From Microbacterium terregens (GTDB lineage: Bacteria; Actinomycetota; Actinomycetes; Actinomycetales; Microbacteriaceae), in the NCBI RefSeq assembly GCF_039534975.1, contig NZ_BAAAWH010000001.1, forward strand, positions 310,001 to 374,000: a stretch of DNA of 64,000 nucleotides, read 5' to 3'. The translations under genes and the position numbers were made by a program. Under the pieces are notes generated by a model. It was not told where the DNA came from. It did no database searches and was given only the letters and a program-made list of their open reading frames with translations. Of this stretch, positions 43,266 through 56,640 are shown piece after piece (the stretch's first letter is position 1; every line of letters begins with the position of its first letter).

Positions 43266-43787
43266 TCAACCGCGGCTGATCACAGTGTGGCGATCAGCAC
43301 CCTCGCCGTAGGACTCCGAGACGAGACCACGGTCGGCCACGATGTCGTGGACGAGCTTGCGCTCGTAGCTCGACATCGCCGGAAGAGACGCCTGAGTCGC
43401 ACCTTCGTCGAGGCGGACGATAGCGCGATCGACCAGAGTCTCGAGTTCGCGCTGACGCGTGTCGCGGGATCCTCCGATATCCAATATAAGACGGGAGAAC
43501 CGGCCGGTGCGGTTCTGAACGGCGATGCGTGTGAGCTCCTGGAGGGCCTGAACCGTTTCCGGATCCGACAGCAGCGACAGCGATCCTGGTTCGTCCGATT
43601 CCAACGACACATAGGCGCGGCCCGAGCGGACATCCAGAGCAAGATCTCCGTCGACATCGGCGATGTCCATCAGCTCCTCCAGGAAGTCGGCCGCGATGTC
43701 ACCCTCCTGCTCGAGCTGCTCGACGGTCGCGGCAGCCCGCTCAGCGGGCGCTTCTTCGGTGGGGGAGGTGTCGGGATTAATGGTCAT
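43266..43787 (-). CDS. khpB: Jag/KhpB-type RNA-binding protein (KH and R3H domains)
   Basis: The 173-residue protein has a KH-like domain (LEELMDIADVDGDLALDVRS to about residue 90) and a C-terminal R3H domain (MSSYERKLVHDIVADRGLVS, then GEGADRHTVISRG). It lacks the N-terminal Jag_N domain of Firmicutes. It is placed between yidC and rsmG as usual and probably binds RNA. Confidence 0.92.
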   Translation of the reverse strand: MTINPDTSPTEEAPAERAAATVEQLEQEGDIAADFLEELMDIADVDGDLALDVRSGRAYVSLESDEPGSLSLLSDPETVQALQELTRIAVQNRTGRFSRLILDIGGSRDTRQRELETLVDRAIVRLDEGATQASLPAMSSYERKLVHDIVADRGLVSESYGEGADRHTVISRG

Positions 43788-43824
43788 CGGGTCCTCGAGC
43801 CTTTAGAAAGGGAAGAGCAGGGAA

Positions 43825-44934
43825 TCAGGATGCCGCGCCGGCGGTACCTGGCGCAGGGTCGGTTGAGCCACCGTGGGGCGGTTCAACCTTTTTCGGGCCG
43901 CCGTCGCCGGGCTGCTTCTGCCCCTGCTTCTTCGCGCGTTGCTTGCCGATCGGCTGCTGGCGCTTGGGAGTTGCAGCCCTGGCGCGCTCGGCCTCTTCGT
44001 AGAGGCGCTGCTGTTCGGCCTGGTACTTCTCGATCGGGATGATCTTCCCCTGTGCGTCGATCGCCTTGCCCTTGCGTGCCAGACGCTCCTCGCGCAGCTT
44101 CGCAGCCTCCGAGCCCGGTGTGGGCATGTTTCGGATGACGACGAACTGCTGAACCATCGTCCACACGTTGCTCGTGAACCAGTAGATGACGACACCGAGG
44201 GGGAAGAACACACCCGAGAAGACGAATGCGAAGGGCAGCACGTACAGCATGATCTTCTGCATCTGGTACGCCTGGCCGGTCTTGGCCTCGGGCGACAGGT
44301 TCTTCGAGATGATCTGCAGCTGAGTGAAGAACTGCGACACGATCATCAGGACGACCAGGACGAGGAGGATGCCGACGGTGACCTGCCAACCGGTGGCCTG
44401 TGCCTCCCACGCACCGACGAGGGTGTCGTGCAGCGATGCCACGCCGAAGAGCTTCGCGTTGTAGAACTCCGTCATGAGTTCGTTGTTCAGCAGGCCGACA
44501 CCGGTGTGATTCGGGTCGGTCTTGATCGTCTGGACACCGTTGAGCACGCTGAAGAGCGCAAAGAACACAGGCATCTGCACCAGCAGCGGCAGGCACCCCG
44601 AGACCGGACTCGTGCCGTGCTTCTTATACAGCCCCATCGTCTCGCGACTCATCGCCTCACGAGAGAGCTGATCCTTCTTGCCTTTGTACTTCTCCTGAAC
44701 TTTTCGCAGTTCAGGGGCGATTTCCATCATCTTCCGCTGGCTCTTGATCTGCTTGACGAAGAGCGGAATCAGGGCGGACCGCACCACGAGCACCAGGCCG
44801 ATGATCGCCAGAACCCAGGTGCCGCCCGCTGCCGGGGGCAGCCCGATCAGCGTGAACAGCGAATGCCACGCGACGAGCACGAGTTCGACCAGCCATTTGA
44901 GTGGCCAGAGGATGATTCCGATCAGATCCGGCAC
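43825..44934 (-). CDS. yidC: Membrane protein insertase YidC
   Basis: The 369-residue protein inserts membrane proteins with or without SecYEG. The conserved core includes VRSALIPLFVKQIKSQRKMM, SPVSGCLPLLVQMPVFFALF and the last helices around GVVIYWFTSNVWTMVQQF. A basic, Lys/Gln-rich C-terminal tail likely contacts the ribosome. The GTG start is 3 nt after the yidD stop. Confidence 0.95.
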   Translation of the reverse strand: MPDLIGIILWPLKWLVELVLVAWHSLFTLIGLPPAAGGTWVLAIIGLVLVVRSALIPLFVKQIKSQRKMMEIAPELRKVQEKYKGKKDQLSREAMSRETMGLYKKHGTSPVSGCLPLLVQMPVFFALFSVLNGVQTIKTDPNHTGVGLLNNELMTEFYNAKLFGVASLHDTLVGAWEAQATGWQVTVGILLVLVVLMIVSQFFTQLQIISKNLSPEAKTGQAYQMQKIMLYVLPFAFVFSGVFFPLGVVIYWFTSNVWTMVQQFVVIRNMPTPGSEAAKLREERLARKGKAIDAQGKIIPIEKYQAEQQRLYEEAERARAATPKRQQPIGKQRAKKQGQKQPGDGGPKKVEPPHGGSTDPAPGTAGAAS

Positions 44935-44937
44935 GGA

Positions 44938-45297
44938 TCAGTCCTTTCTCAGGGGGACCGGCACGACGAACCCGCGAGGGGTCAGTTCGTGCCGAAAGTT
45001 CTTGTGCGGAGGAACGTCATCGACGCCCCCCTTCGCCCAGGGGTGGCAGCGTGCGATTCGGGCCGCCGCCAGCACGGAGCCCTTCAGAGCACCGTGCTGC
45101 TGGACCGCACCGACCGCATAGGCCGAGCACGACGGGTAGTACTTGCAGACGTCACCGTAGGCATGGGAGATCGTCGCACGATAACCATGGAGCAAGCTCA
45201 ACACGGTGTTGCGGGGGAGCAGCGGCAGCGCCTGCAACGCCGTTGATCCTTCGAAGTGGCCGTGGCCGGTTGAGGCGGCCGGAAGAGTCGCGCTCAT
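44938..45297 (-). CDS. yidD: Membrane protein insertion efficiency factor YidD
   Basis: The 119-residue protein has the YidD motifs CKYYPSCSAYAVGAVQQHGA and ARCHPWAKGGVDDVP. It is thought to aid YidC-dependent insertion. The ATG overlaps the rnpA stop as ATGA. Confidence 0.93.
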   Translation of the reverse strand: MSATLPAASTGHGHFEGSTALQALPLLPRNTVLSLLHGYRATISHAYGDVCKYYPSCSAYAVGAVQQHGALKGSVLAAARIARCHPWAKGGVDDVPPHKNFRHELTPRGFVVPVPLRKD

Positions 45298-45629
45298 GCG
45301 GCTCTCCGTGCGATGCACCGGGACACTTCGTCCCGCAGCGCAGCGAAATCCGCGGTCGCCGCAGACGGCAATGCGCGGATGACGATGTCAGCGCCTGGAC
45401 GGACGCGCTGCAACTCCTCATGGCACACGGCCTTGAGACGCCGACGAACGGTGTTGCGGACCACCGCCGACCCCACCTGCTTGCTGACGATGAAGCCGAA
45501 ACGAGCTGCGCGGTCCTCACCGGACGTATTCACATACGTCACCGTGTGCGTGCTCGCACAACGAGCGCCCCTACGGACGACGGCCTTGTAATCCGCTCCG
45601 CGGGTGAGTCGGTTCGGCCTCGCAAGCAC
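45294..45629 (-). CDS. rnpA: Ribonuclease P protein component
   Basis: The 111-residue protein binds the RNase P RNA for tRNA 5' processing. The RNR motif region is FGFIVSKQVGSAVVRNTVRR followed by RLKAVCHEEL. The GTG at 45629 (LARPNRLTRGADY) is 10 nt after the rpmH stop and fits the family start. Confidence 0.93.
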   Translation of the reverse strand: MLARPNRLTRGADYKAVVRRGARCASTHTVTYVNTSGEDRAARFGFIVSKQVGSAVVRNTVRRRLKAVCHEELQRVRPGADIVIRALPSAATADFAALRDEVSRCIARRAA

Positions 45630-45639
45630 CTCTAGAGGG

Positions 45640-45777
45640 TCAAGCAGAGAGCTCGGTGCGCCCCTTGGCGCGACGAGCGGCCAGGATGCCGCGGCCGGCG
45701 CGGGTGCGCATGCGGGCACGGAAGCCGTGCTTCTTGGCCCGGCGGCGGTTGTTGGGCTGGAATGTGCGCTTGGTCAT
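45640..45777 (-). CDS. rpmH: Ribosomal protein L34
   Basis: The 45-residue protein is nearly invariant: [20 protein letters not shown] then [19 protein letters not shown]. It heads the rpmH-rnpA-yidD-yidC unit and is divergent from dnaA. Confidence 0.97.
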   Translation of the reverse strand: MTKRTFQPNNRRRAKKHGFRARMRTRAGRGILAARRAKGRTELSA

Positions 45778-46034
45778 GAGGGGTCACTTCCGGATCAGGG
45801 TGTCCCGGTATTCAACAACGACTGACGCTCAGACCGGGGACGTGGCTTACGGGACTGCCATCTCGGCATAAGTCAACCGATTCAGGTTACGTTCCCCGGA
45901 CCCAGAACTCAAACCGAGCAGGACCGCGGGGCATTATCTCCACCAGATTCCCATACTCCTGGAAATGACACGCCGGGCGGACCTACAGTGGAGTTTGCTC
46001 CCGACACGCCCGCGAACTAGCGTGGCACGGGCAG

Positions 46035-46043
46035 TTATCCACA
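46035..46043. promoter_or_regulatory. DnaA box upstream of dnaA
   Basis: A perfect TTATCCACA lies 60 nt before the dnaA start and suits autoregulation. The 45778-46103 gap otherwise holds only the divergent promoters of rpmH and dnaA, which I could not place with certainty. Confidence 0.85.
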
Positions 46044-46103
46044 GGCTGTGATGTGACGATCACCGTTCCACACCTGAGGCGCGTCAACATACTCGGGGGG
46101 CCC

Positions 46104-47534
46104 ATGCCATCGCACGAAGTTCCAGATGTTCCCGTCTGGTCAGCCGTGCTCGACGAGCTCGCCGGCGACGACCGCGTCACCCCCCAGTTGCAGGGATTCC
46201 TCAGTCTTGCCGTTCCCCAGGGAGTCATGGGGGGCACGCTCTATCTCGACGTACCCAACGACCTGACGGCCGCGCAGATCAACAAGCGCATGAGGACGCC
46301 GATCATGGAGGCACTGACCAAGGTCGACCAGGACCAGCAGCACGATCCCTCGGCAACCGCCTTCCGGGTCGTGGTCAATCCCGAGCTCGCAGACAGCCGC
46401 ATCACCGCGCCTATCCACGTGCAGTCCTCTGCTGCCTCGTCGGCTCCGGTCCGGCAGCAGATGGAAGAGACGATGGATGCGGCATCCGCCGCATCGCGCA
46501 GCGACACGCGTCTGAATCCGAAGTACACCTTCGACAACTTCGTGATCGGGCAGTCGAACCGATTCGCACACGCGGCAGCGGTCGCGGTCGCCGAAGCGCC
46601 GGCGAAGGCCTATAACCCGCTGTTCATCTACGGTGATTCGGGCCTGGGTAAAACACACCTCCTGCATGCGATCGGCGACTACGCGCTGAGCCTGTACGCC
46701 GGCATCCGCGTGCGGTACGTCTCGAGCGAAGAGTTCACGAACGACTTCATCAACTCCATCGCGAACAACCGCGGCTCGGCATTCCAGGCCCGGTACAGAG
46801 ACGTCGACATCCTTCTGATCGACGACATCCAGTTCCTGCAGGGCCGTGCCGAGACGCAGGAAGCCTTCTTCCACACCTTCAACACGCTTCATGACCATGA
46901 CAAACAGGTCGTGATCACCAGCGATGTGCCGCCCAAACACCTCACCGGGTTCGAGGACCGGATGCGCAGCCGCTTCGAATGGGGCCTGATCACCGACGTC
47001 CAGGCGCCCGACCTCGAAACGCGCATCGCGATCCTCCGCAAGAAGGCGCAGAGCGAGCGGCTGCAGATACCCGACGAAGTCCTCGAGTACATCGCGACCG
47101 TCGTCTCCTCGAACATCCGCGAACTCGAGGGCGCGTTGATCCGCGTCTCGGCATTCGCCAGTCTGAATCGGTCGACTCTCGACATGTCTCTCGCCCAGAC
47201 GGTGCTGCGGGACATCATCGACCAGGACGACGCGAACGTCATCTCCCCGACGGACATCATCACCGCGACAGCGCAGTACTTCAAGCTGTCGGTCGATGAC
47301 CTTTACGGCTCGAGCAGATCGCAGTCCATCGCAACGGCCCGCCAGATAGCCATGTATCTCTGCCGTGAGCGCACCAGTCTCTCTCTTCCCAAGATCGGTC
47401 ACCTGTTCGGAAACCGCGACCACACGACCGTCATGTATGCCTACAAGAAGATCAGCGACCTGATGAAGGAACGTCGCTCGATCTACAACCAGGTCTCCGA
47501 GATCACCACTCAGCTGGGCCGCAACCCGCGCTGA
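46104..47534 (+). CDS. dnaA: Chromosomal replication initiator DnaA
   Basis: The 476-residue protein has an N-terminal domain, a short linker, an AAA+ domain (Walker A YGDSGLGKTHLLHAI, Walker B ILLIDDIQFLQGRAETQEAF) and a C-terminal DNA-binding domain ending with the signature GNRDHTTVMYAYKKISDLM. The ATG at 46104 gives MPSHEVPDVPVWSAVLDELA, a normal start; a GTG at 46053 is possible. Confidence 0.96.
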   Translation: MPSHEVPDVPVWSAVLDELAGDDRVTPQLQGFLSLAVPQGVMGGTLYLDVPNDLTAAQINKRMRTPIMEALTKVDQDQQHDPSATAFRVVVNPELADSRITAPIHVQSSAASSAPVRQQMEETMDAASAASRSDTRLNPKYTFDNFVIGQSNRFAHAAAVAVAEAPAKAYNPLFIYGDSGLGKTHLLHAIGDYALSLYAGIRVRYVSSEEFTNDFINSIANNRGSAFQARYRDVDILLIDDIQFLQGRAETQEAFFHTFNTLHDHDKQVVITSDVPPKHLTGFEDRMRSRFEWGLITDVQAPDLETRIAILRKKAQSERLQIPDEVLEYIATVVSSNIRELEGALIRVSAFASLNRSTLDMSLAQTVLRDIIDQDDANVISPTDIITATAQYFKLSVDDLYGSSRSQSIATARQIAMYLCRERTSLSLPKIGHLFGNRDHTTVMYAYKKISDLMKERRSIYNQVSEITTQLGRNPR

Positions 47535-47689
47535 CGCCGCCAGGCAGCACGGCGTCGTAGCCGCGGTGTTCGGTGTGCGCGGATCCGAACCCGTCGTGCG
47601 CGAGGCTCGGGCCGGTTGTGCGCGGATCCAAAGCGTGCGCGGGCGTGCGAACCCGCCTTCCGCAGGTCCGAACCCGGTCACGCGGAGCG

Positions 47690-48000
47690 ATGTATGCCTG
47701 AAGAAGTGCTTGACAGACCCCGCGCGGCGGGCCAGTATTCCGGTTCTTCACATGTGGAAAACCTGTGGATAACTCCGCGACGCGGCGGAAAGGTTGTGCG
47801 CAATCGCGTCGAAGCTGTGGAGGAGACGCTGATGCGGCGAAAGGTGTCGACACCTTTGGATGACACAGTCCGCAGCCGTTCCACATCTCACACGGTTGTA
47901 GTTTCCATCTCCCGACAAGGATCCCCAGAGTTATCCACAGTTTCCACAGGCGTTAAGAAGATGACAGAGAAATAGTTAATGGGAATCCGTTCGATCACCT
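47690..48000. other. oriC: Replication origin oriC (dnaA-dnaN intergenic region)
   Basis: The 560-nt gap between dnaA and dnaN holds DnaA boxes TGTGGAAAA (47753-47761), TGTGGATAA (47764-47772), TTATCCACA (47931-47939) and TTTCCACAG (47941-47949), with weaker ones near 47816. An AT-richer stretch, about 47950-47990 (TTAAGAAGATGACAGAG), is the likely unwinding region. Position and content fit actinobacterial oriC. Confidence 0.85.
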
Positions 48001-48094
48001 TGACGGTGTCGGAGCCAGTCTCGCTCCCGTCTGGGGACCGCGGCATCGTGGGCACTAGCATGGGAGATCCCACGCCGATGTCAAGGGAGCGCCA

Positions 48095-49246
48095 GTGAGG
48101 TTCCACGTCAATCGCGATGTGTTCAGCGAAGCCGTGTCGTTCGTCGTCAAGCTCCTGCCACAGCGCAACCCCCAGCCGATCCTGGCCGGGGTCCTGATCG
48201 AAGCATCCGAGAGCGGGCTGTCGCTCGCAGCTTTCGACTACGAAGCGTCCGCGCGCACCACCATCGAGGCGACCGTCGATGACCCGGGCACGATCCTGGT
48301 GCACGGCCGGCTGCTCTCCGAGATCGCCAGCCGACTCCCGAACGCGCCGATCCAGGTCGAGGTCGACGACGATGGCGGGATCGTGCTCACCTGCGGCTCG
48401 GCCCGCTTCACGCTGGCATCCATGCCGGTGCAGGAGTATCCCGCGATTCCTGAAGTCTCCGGAGACACCGGTCTCGTTCCCGCCGAGGACTTCGCGACAG
48501 CCATCGCGCAGGTCGCATTCGCCGCATCGCGTGACGACGTGACCCCGGTGCTCACCGGAGTCCAACTCGAGGTCTCCGGCACCCGGCTCAGCCTTGTCGC
48601 CACCGACCGGTATCGCGTCGCCCTCCGCGACATCCCCTGGGATGGCGGAAGTACCGCGACGGACGAGCCGACCACCGCACTCGTCCCGGCGCGCACGCTC
48701 ACCGAGGTCGGCAAGACCTTTGCACACGGTGGCGATATCTCCATCGCCTTCTCCGGCTCGGGGGACCGCGAGATCATCGCATTCACCGCCGGCAACAAGA
48801 CGGTGACCTCGCTGCTGATCAAGGGAAACTTCCCCCCGGTCCGTCGGCTGTTTCCCGAGCAGACCGAGCATCACGCGGTGCTCAACACCGCGGAACTGGC
48901 CGAGGCCGTCCGCCGTGTTTCGCTGGTGCTCGATCGATCTGCGCCCTTGCGCTTCACGTTCACGACCGACAGCGTCTCGATGGATGCTTCGGGCACCGAG
49001 CAGGCCCGTGCATCGGAGTCGGTCGATGCCAACCTGGTGGGCGACGACGTGACGCTGGGTCTGAATCCCCAGTATCTGCTGGAGTCGCTCGGCGCGGTCA
49101 AGAGCGAATTCGTGCGGATCACGTTCACCTCGAGTGACAACGCGAACAAGCTCAGCCCGGTGCTGATCACTCCGCAGACTTCCGTCGACAAGGATGGCGC
49201 GGAGTCGTTCAAGTACCTGCTGCAGCCCAACCTGCTCCTGCGCTGA
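48095..49246 (+). CDS. dnaN: DNA polymerase III beta sliding clamp
   Basis: The 383-residue protein forms the ring that tethers polymerase. Three repeated clamp domains are visible, with segments such as LPQRNPQPILAGVLIEASES, LVATDRYRVALRDI and the C-terminal FKYLLQPNLLLR, typical of clamps. It starts with GTG after an AGGGAGC site. Confidence 0.96.
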   Translation: MRFHVNRDVFSEAVSFVVKLLPQRNPQPILAGVLIEASESGLSLAAFDYEASARTTIEATVDDPGTILVHGRLLSEIASRLPNAPIQVEVDDDGGIVLTCGSARFTLASMPVQEYPAIPEVSGDTGLVPAEDFATAIAQVAFAASRDDVTPVLTGVQLEVSGTRLSLVATDRYRVALRDIPWDGGSTATDEPTTALVPARTLTEVGKTFAHGGDISIAFSGSGDREIIAFTAGNKTVTSLLIKGNFPPVRRLFPEQTEHHAVLNTAELAEAVRRVSLVLDRSAPLRFTFTTDSVSMDASGTEQARASESVDANLVGDDVTLGLNPQYLLESLGAVKSEFVRITFTSSDNANKLSPVLITPQTSVDKDGAESFKYLLQPNLLLR

Positions 49247-49309
49247 GGTCCTTCGCTTCTCGAGAGAGCACCAGCCCGGCGAGTCGGACCCGCGGATTAG
49301 GGTTGCACA

Positions 49310-50467
49310 GTGATCGTTGAGCATCTGAGCCTCGTCGACTTCCGTAATTACGCGGTTGCCGACGTCGCGCTGAGCGCCGGTCCCAACGTCTTCGTCGGCC
49401 GCAACGGTCAGGGGAAGACGAACTTGGCAGAGGCCATCGCCTTTCTCGCGACCCTGGGATCCCATCGGGTCTCGACGGATGCGCCTCTGGTGCGTCACGG
49501 CGCGGATGCCGCGATCATCCGTGCCCGCCTCGCTCACGGGGAGCGGCAAATCCTGCTGGAAGCACAGGTGAACCGACAGGGTCCGAACAAGGCGCGTGTC
49601 AACGGCGCCCCCGTCAAGAGCTCGGATCTGCCCCGTTATGCGCAGGTCGTGCTCTTCGCTCCCGAAGATCTTCACATCGTGCGCGGCGATCCCTCATCCC
49701 GGCGGCGCTTCATGGACCAGCTCCTCGTGCAGCGATCGCCGCGCTTCGCCGGCGTCCTCTCGGACTACGACCGCGTCCTCAGGCAGCGGACGGCTCTGCT
49801 CAAATCCGCGCGGGCCCGCGGCATCCGTGGCGAACAGTTGTCCACCCTGGATGTCTGGGATGACAAGCTCGTCGCCCTCGGCACCGAACTCATCGAAGCA
49901 CGGCTGGCGCTGGCCGCGGACCTGACCGGACCTCTCACCGCCGCGTACGCCGCGATCGCGGGCGCGGACCACGAGCCGCGCATCGAGTGGGCACTGTCTG
50001 TACGTGGAGGCGACCCCGAGGAAGAGGCCGTGGAGTCGGCCGCGGAGGCGCCGGGCGGGCTGATCGCGGAACAGTTCCGACAGGCGCTGGCCGACAAGCG
50101 CACTGCTGAGCTCGATCGGGGCCTGACTCTCGTGGGTCCGCACCGAGACGACCTCTTGCTGCGCGTGCGCGGGCTTCCGGTCAAGGGGTACGCGTCGCAC
50201 GGCGAGTCCTGGTCCGTGGCGCTGGGACTGCGCCTGGCCTCCGCAGACCTCCTGCGCGCCGATTCGCGTCTGGGCGACCCCGTTCTGATCCTCGATGACG
50301 TGTTCGCCGAGCTGGATACAGATCGCCGGGCACGGTTGGGGGCTCTCACGGCCGGCTACGAACAAGTCATCGTGACGGCCGCAGTAGAAGAGGACGTGCC
50401 GGTGGCGTTGCGGGCGCGCGTCGTGCGCGTCGAATCCGGTCGCATCCTGGCGGCGACGGATGTCTGA
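49310..50467 (+). CDS. recF: DNA replication and repair protein RecF
   Basis: This 385-residue SMC-like ATPase helps load RecA at gaps. Walker A is FVGRNGQGKTNLAEAIAFLA, the signature region is GYASHGESWSVALGLRLASA, and Walker B is PVLILDDVFAELD. It overlaps the downstream dciA-like gene by 8 nt. Confidence 0.95.
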   Translation: MIVEHLSLVDFRNYAVADVALSAGPNVFVGRNGQGKTNLAEAIAFLATLGSHRVSTDAPLVRHGADAAIIRARLAHGERQILLEAQVNRQGPNKARVNGAPVKSSDLPRYAQVVLFAPEDLHIVRGDPSSRRRFMDQLLVQRSPRFAGVLSDYDRVLRQRTALLKSARARGIRGEQLSTLDVWDDKLVALGTELIEARLALAADLTGPLTAAYAAIAGADHEPRIEWALSVRGGDPEEEAVESAAEAPGGLIAEQFRQALADKRTAELDRGLTLVGPHRDDLLLRVRGLPVKGYASHGESWSVALGLRLASADLLRADSRLGDPVLILDDVFAELDTDRRARLGALTAGYEQVIVTAAVEEDVPVALRARVVRVESGRILAATDV

Positions 50468-51011
50468 GCGCGACGTGCCGGGCGACGGCGACGCGTCGCG
50501 CAGCTCGGGCGCGCGTCGGCAACCGATCGGTGCCGACCTGGTGCCGGAGACCGTCGCCACCTACCTTCGCCTGCGCGGTCTTGAACCATCGGCGCGGGCA
50601 TACCGCAAACGGCGGCGTCGCGGACCGGACGATGAGAACGCGCCCTTCACGCCGGGGCGCGACCCGAAGGGCGTGGCCGATGTGCTGGCCGACCTCACCC
50701 GCGACGCGGGCTGGGACTCGCAGCTCGCGCGCGAGGACGTCGTGCGGACGTGGGACGAGGTGGCCGGCGAGGACACCGCTCGGCACACGCGTCCGATCGC
50801 GTTCACGGAGGGGACTCTGACCGTTCAGGCGGACTCCACGGCGTGGGCGAAGCAGCTGCAGTTGATGCGCTCTCAGATCCTGTCGGAGATCGTTCGCAGG
50901 TTCCCGGAGGCGGGTGTCGACGGCATCCGCTTTATCGGGCCGGACGTCCCCTCCTGGAAATGGGGTCCCAGAACGACTCCAGGGCGTGGTCCGCGCGATA
51001 CCTACGGCTGA
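50460..51011 (+). CDS. dciA: DUF721/DciA-family protein (helicase loader or operator)
   Basis: The 183-residue protein has a KH-like DUF721 domain in the C-terminal part (about 60-160): WDEVAGEDTARHTRPIAFTE followed by GTLTVQADSTAWAKQLQLMR. DciA-type proteins act with DnaB in bacteria lacking DnaC, including actinobacteria. A disordered, charged N-terminus precedes the domain. It lies between recF and gyrB, its usual place. Confidence 0.9.
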   Translation: MSERDVPGDGDASRSSGARRQPIGADLVPETVATYLRLRGLEPSARAYRKRRRRGPDDENAPFTPGRDPKGVADVLADLTRDAGWDSQLAREDVVRTWDEVAGEDTARHTRPIAFTEGTLTVQADSTAWAKQLQLMRSQILSEIVRRFPEAGVDGIRFIGPDVPSWKWGPRTTPGRGPRDTYG

Positions 51012-51091
51012 GATACCTCCGGTCCTATCCGGGTGAAATCCATCGCGCCACAGAGCCGCACATGGCGCCTGGCCGACGTGTTCCTTGGTAG

Positions 51092-53188
<2,097 letters not shown>

Positions 53189-53241
53189 TCCCCCGATCGG
53201 ATGCCCTGTGATCCCGGCTGCGAAGAAACGAAACGAAACCG

Positions 53242-55805
<2,564 letters not shown>

Positions 55806-55809
<4 letters not shown>

Positions 55810-56210
55810 GCACCGTAGCCGACAAGCTCGCAAAGAAGTCCAGCCACAAGACCAGCGCCAAGCAGGTGCGCCTGCGGCTGGTGTACGTCGACTTCTGGTC
55901 GGCAGTGAAGCTGTCGTTCCTGGCCGCCGTCGCTCTCGCGATCGTGACAGTGGTGACCTTCTTCCTGGTCTACCTGATCGTTCAGACCACGGGACTGATC
56001 GGCAAGGTCGACGAGTTCTTCCAGAGCTTCTCAGACGGTGGCATCTCGATCACCGCGTTCATCGGCCTGCCCCAGGTGATGGCCTTCGCTGCCATCATCG
56101 CGATCCTGAACCTCGTCGTCGTGACCGTACTGGGCGCCGTGGTGGCCGGCATCTACAACCTCGCGGTCAAGGTGACCGGCGGACTGCTCGTCGGGTTCAC
56201 ATCCAACTAG
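55806..56210 (+). CDS. DUF3566 membrane protein
   Basis: The 134-residue protein has a basic N-terminus ([20 protein letters not shown]), then two or three membrane segments ([20 protein letters not shown] and the region from [20 protein letters not shown]). DUF3566 genes follow gyrA in most actinobacteria. Function unknown; the ATGA overlap with gyrA suggests coupled expression. Confidence 0.9.
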
Positions 56211-56394
56211 TGACGCGGCCGTTTCGGCTCGTACGTGGGCGCATCCGGACCGATCGGACCATGCCGGATGAGCCCACCGGGGTGCCGATCGCGAGCGCAT
56301 CGGCGAGAGCGAGTCGCCTGCTCCACGGATTCGTCAAATCCCCGCCGTTCAGGTAAAGTCTTGCAGGTTGACGGCGCTCGCGCCGTGACAATTC

Positions 56395-56468
56395 GGGGCT
56401 ATAGCTCAGGCGGTTAGAGCGCTTCACTGATAATGAAGAGGTCCCAGGTTCAAGTCCTGGTAGCCCCA
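56395..56468 (+). tRNA. tRNA-Ile (anticodon GAT)
   Basis: The 74-nt cloverleaf has acceptor stem GGGGCTA/TAGCCCC, D-arm AGCTCAGGCGGTTAGAGCGC, anticodon GAT at 56429-56431 and T-arm GGTTCAAGTCC. CCA is not encoded. Confidence 0.97.
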
Positions 56469-56475
56469 CAGGCGA

Positions 56476-56504
56476 GTGGGGTGGATGCTTGCATCCACTC
56501 CCAC
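56476..56504 (+). terminator. Hairpin between the two tRNA genes
   Basis: Arms GTGGATGC (56481-56488) and GCATCCAC (56491-56498) are extended by GTGGG/CCCAC outside. It may help processing or termination between tRNA-Ile and tRNA-Ala. No T-run follows. Confidence 0.4.
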
Positions 56505-56548
56505 GCCGATTGAGCCTCTTGTGCGGGCAGAGCCCGCAAAACAGCTCA

Positions 56549-56621
56549 GGGGCCTTAGCTCAGTTGGTAGAGCGCCTGCTTTGCAAGCAGGATGTCAGGA
56601 GTTCGAATCTCCTAGGCTCCA
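56549..56621 (+). tRNA. tRNA-Ala (anticodon TGC), integration target
   Basis: The 73-nt cloverleaf has acceptor stem GGGGCCT/AGGCTCC, anticodon TGC at 56582-56584 and T-arm GGAGTTCGAATCTCC. CCA is not encoded. Its 3' half is the left att copy of the 7-kb element, so the gene has been restored by the element's own sequence. Confidence 0.97.
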
Positions 56622-56622
56622 C
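56574..56622. repeat. attL of the integrated element
   Basis: This 49-bp sequence, from the anticodon stem to just past the 3' end of tRNA-Ala, is repeated at 63596-63644 with one mismatch (A at 56607, T at 63629). It marks the left junction of the element. Confidence 0.9.
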
Positions 56623-56640
56623 AGTCCAGAAGTCCCCTGA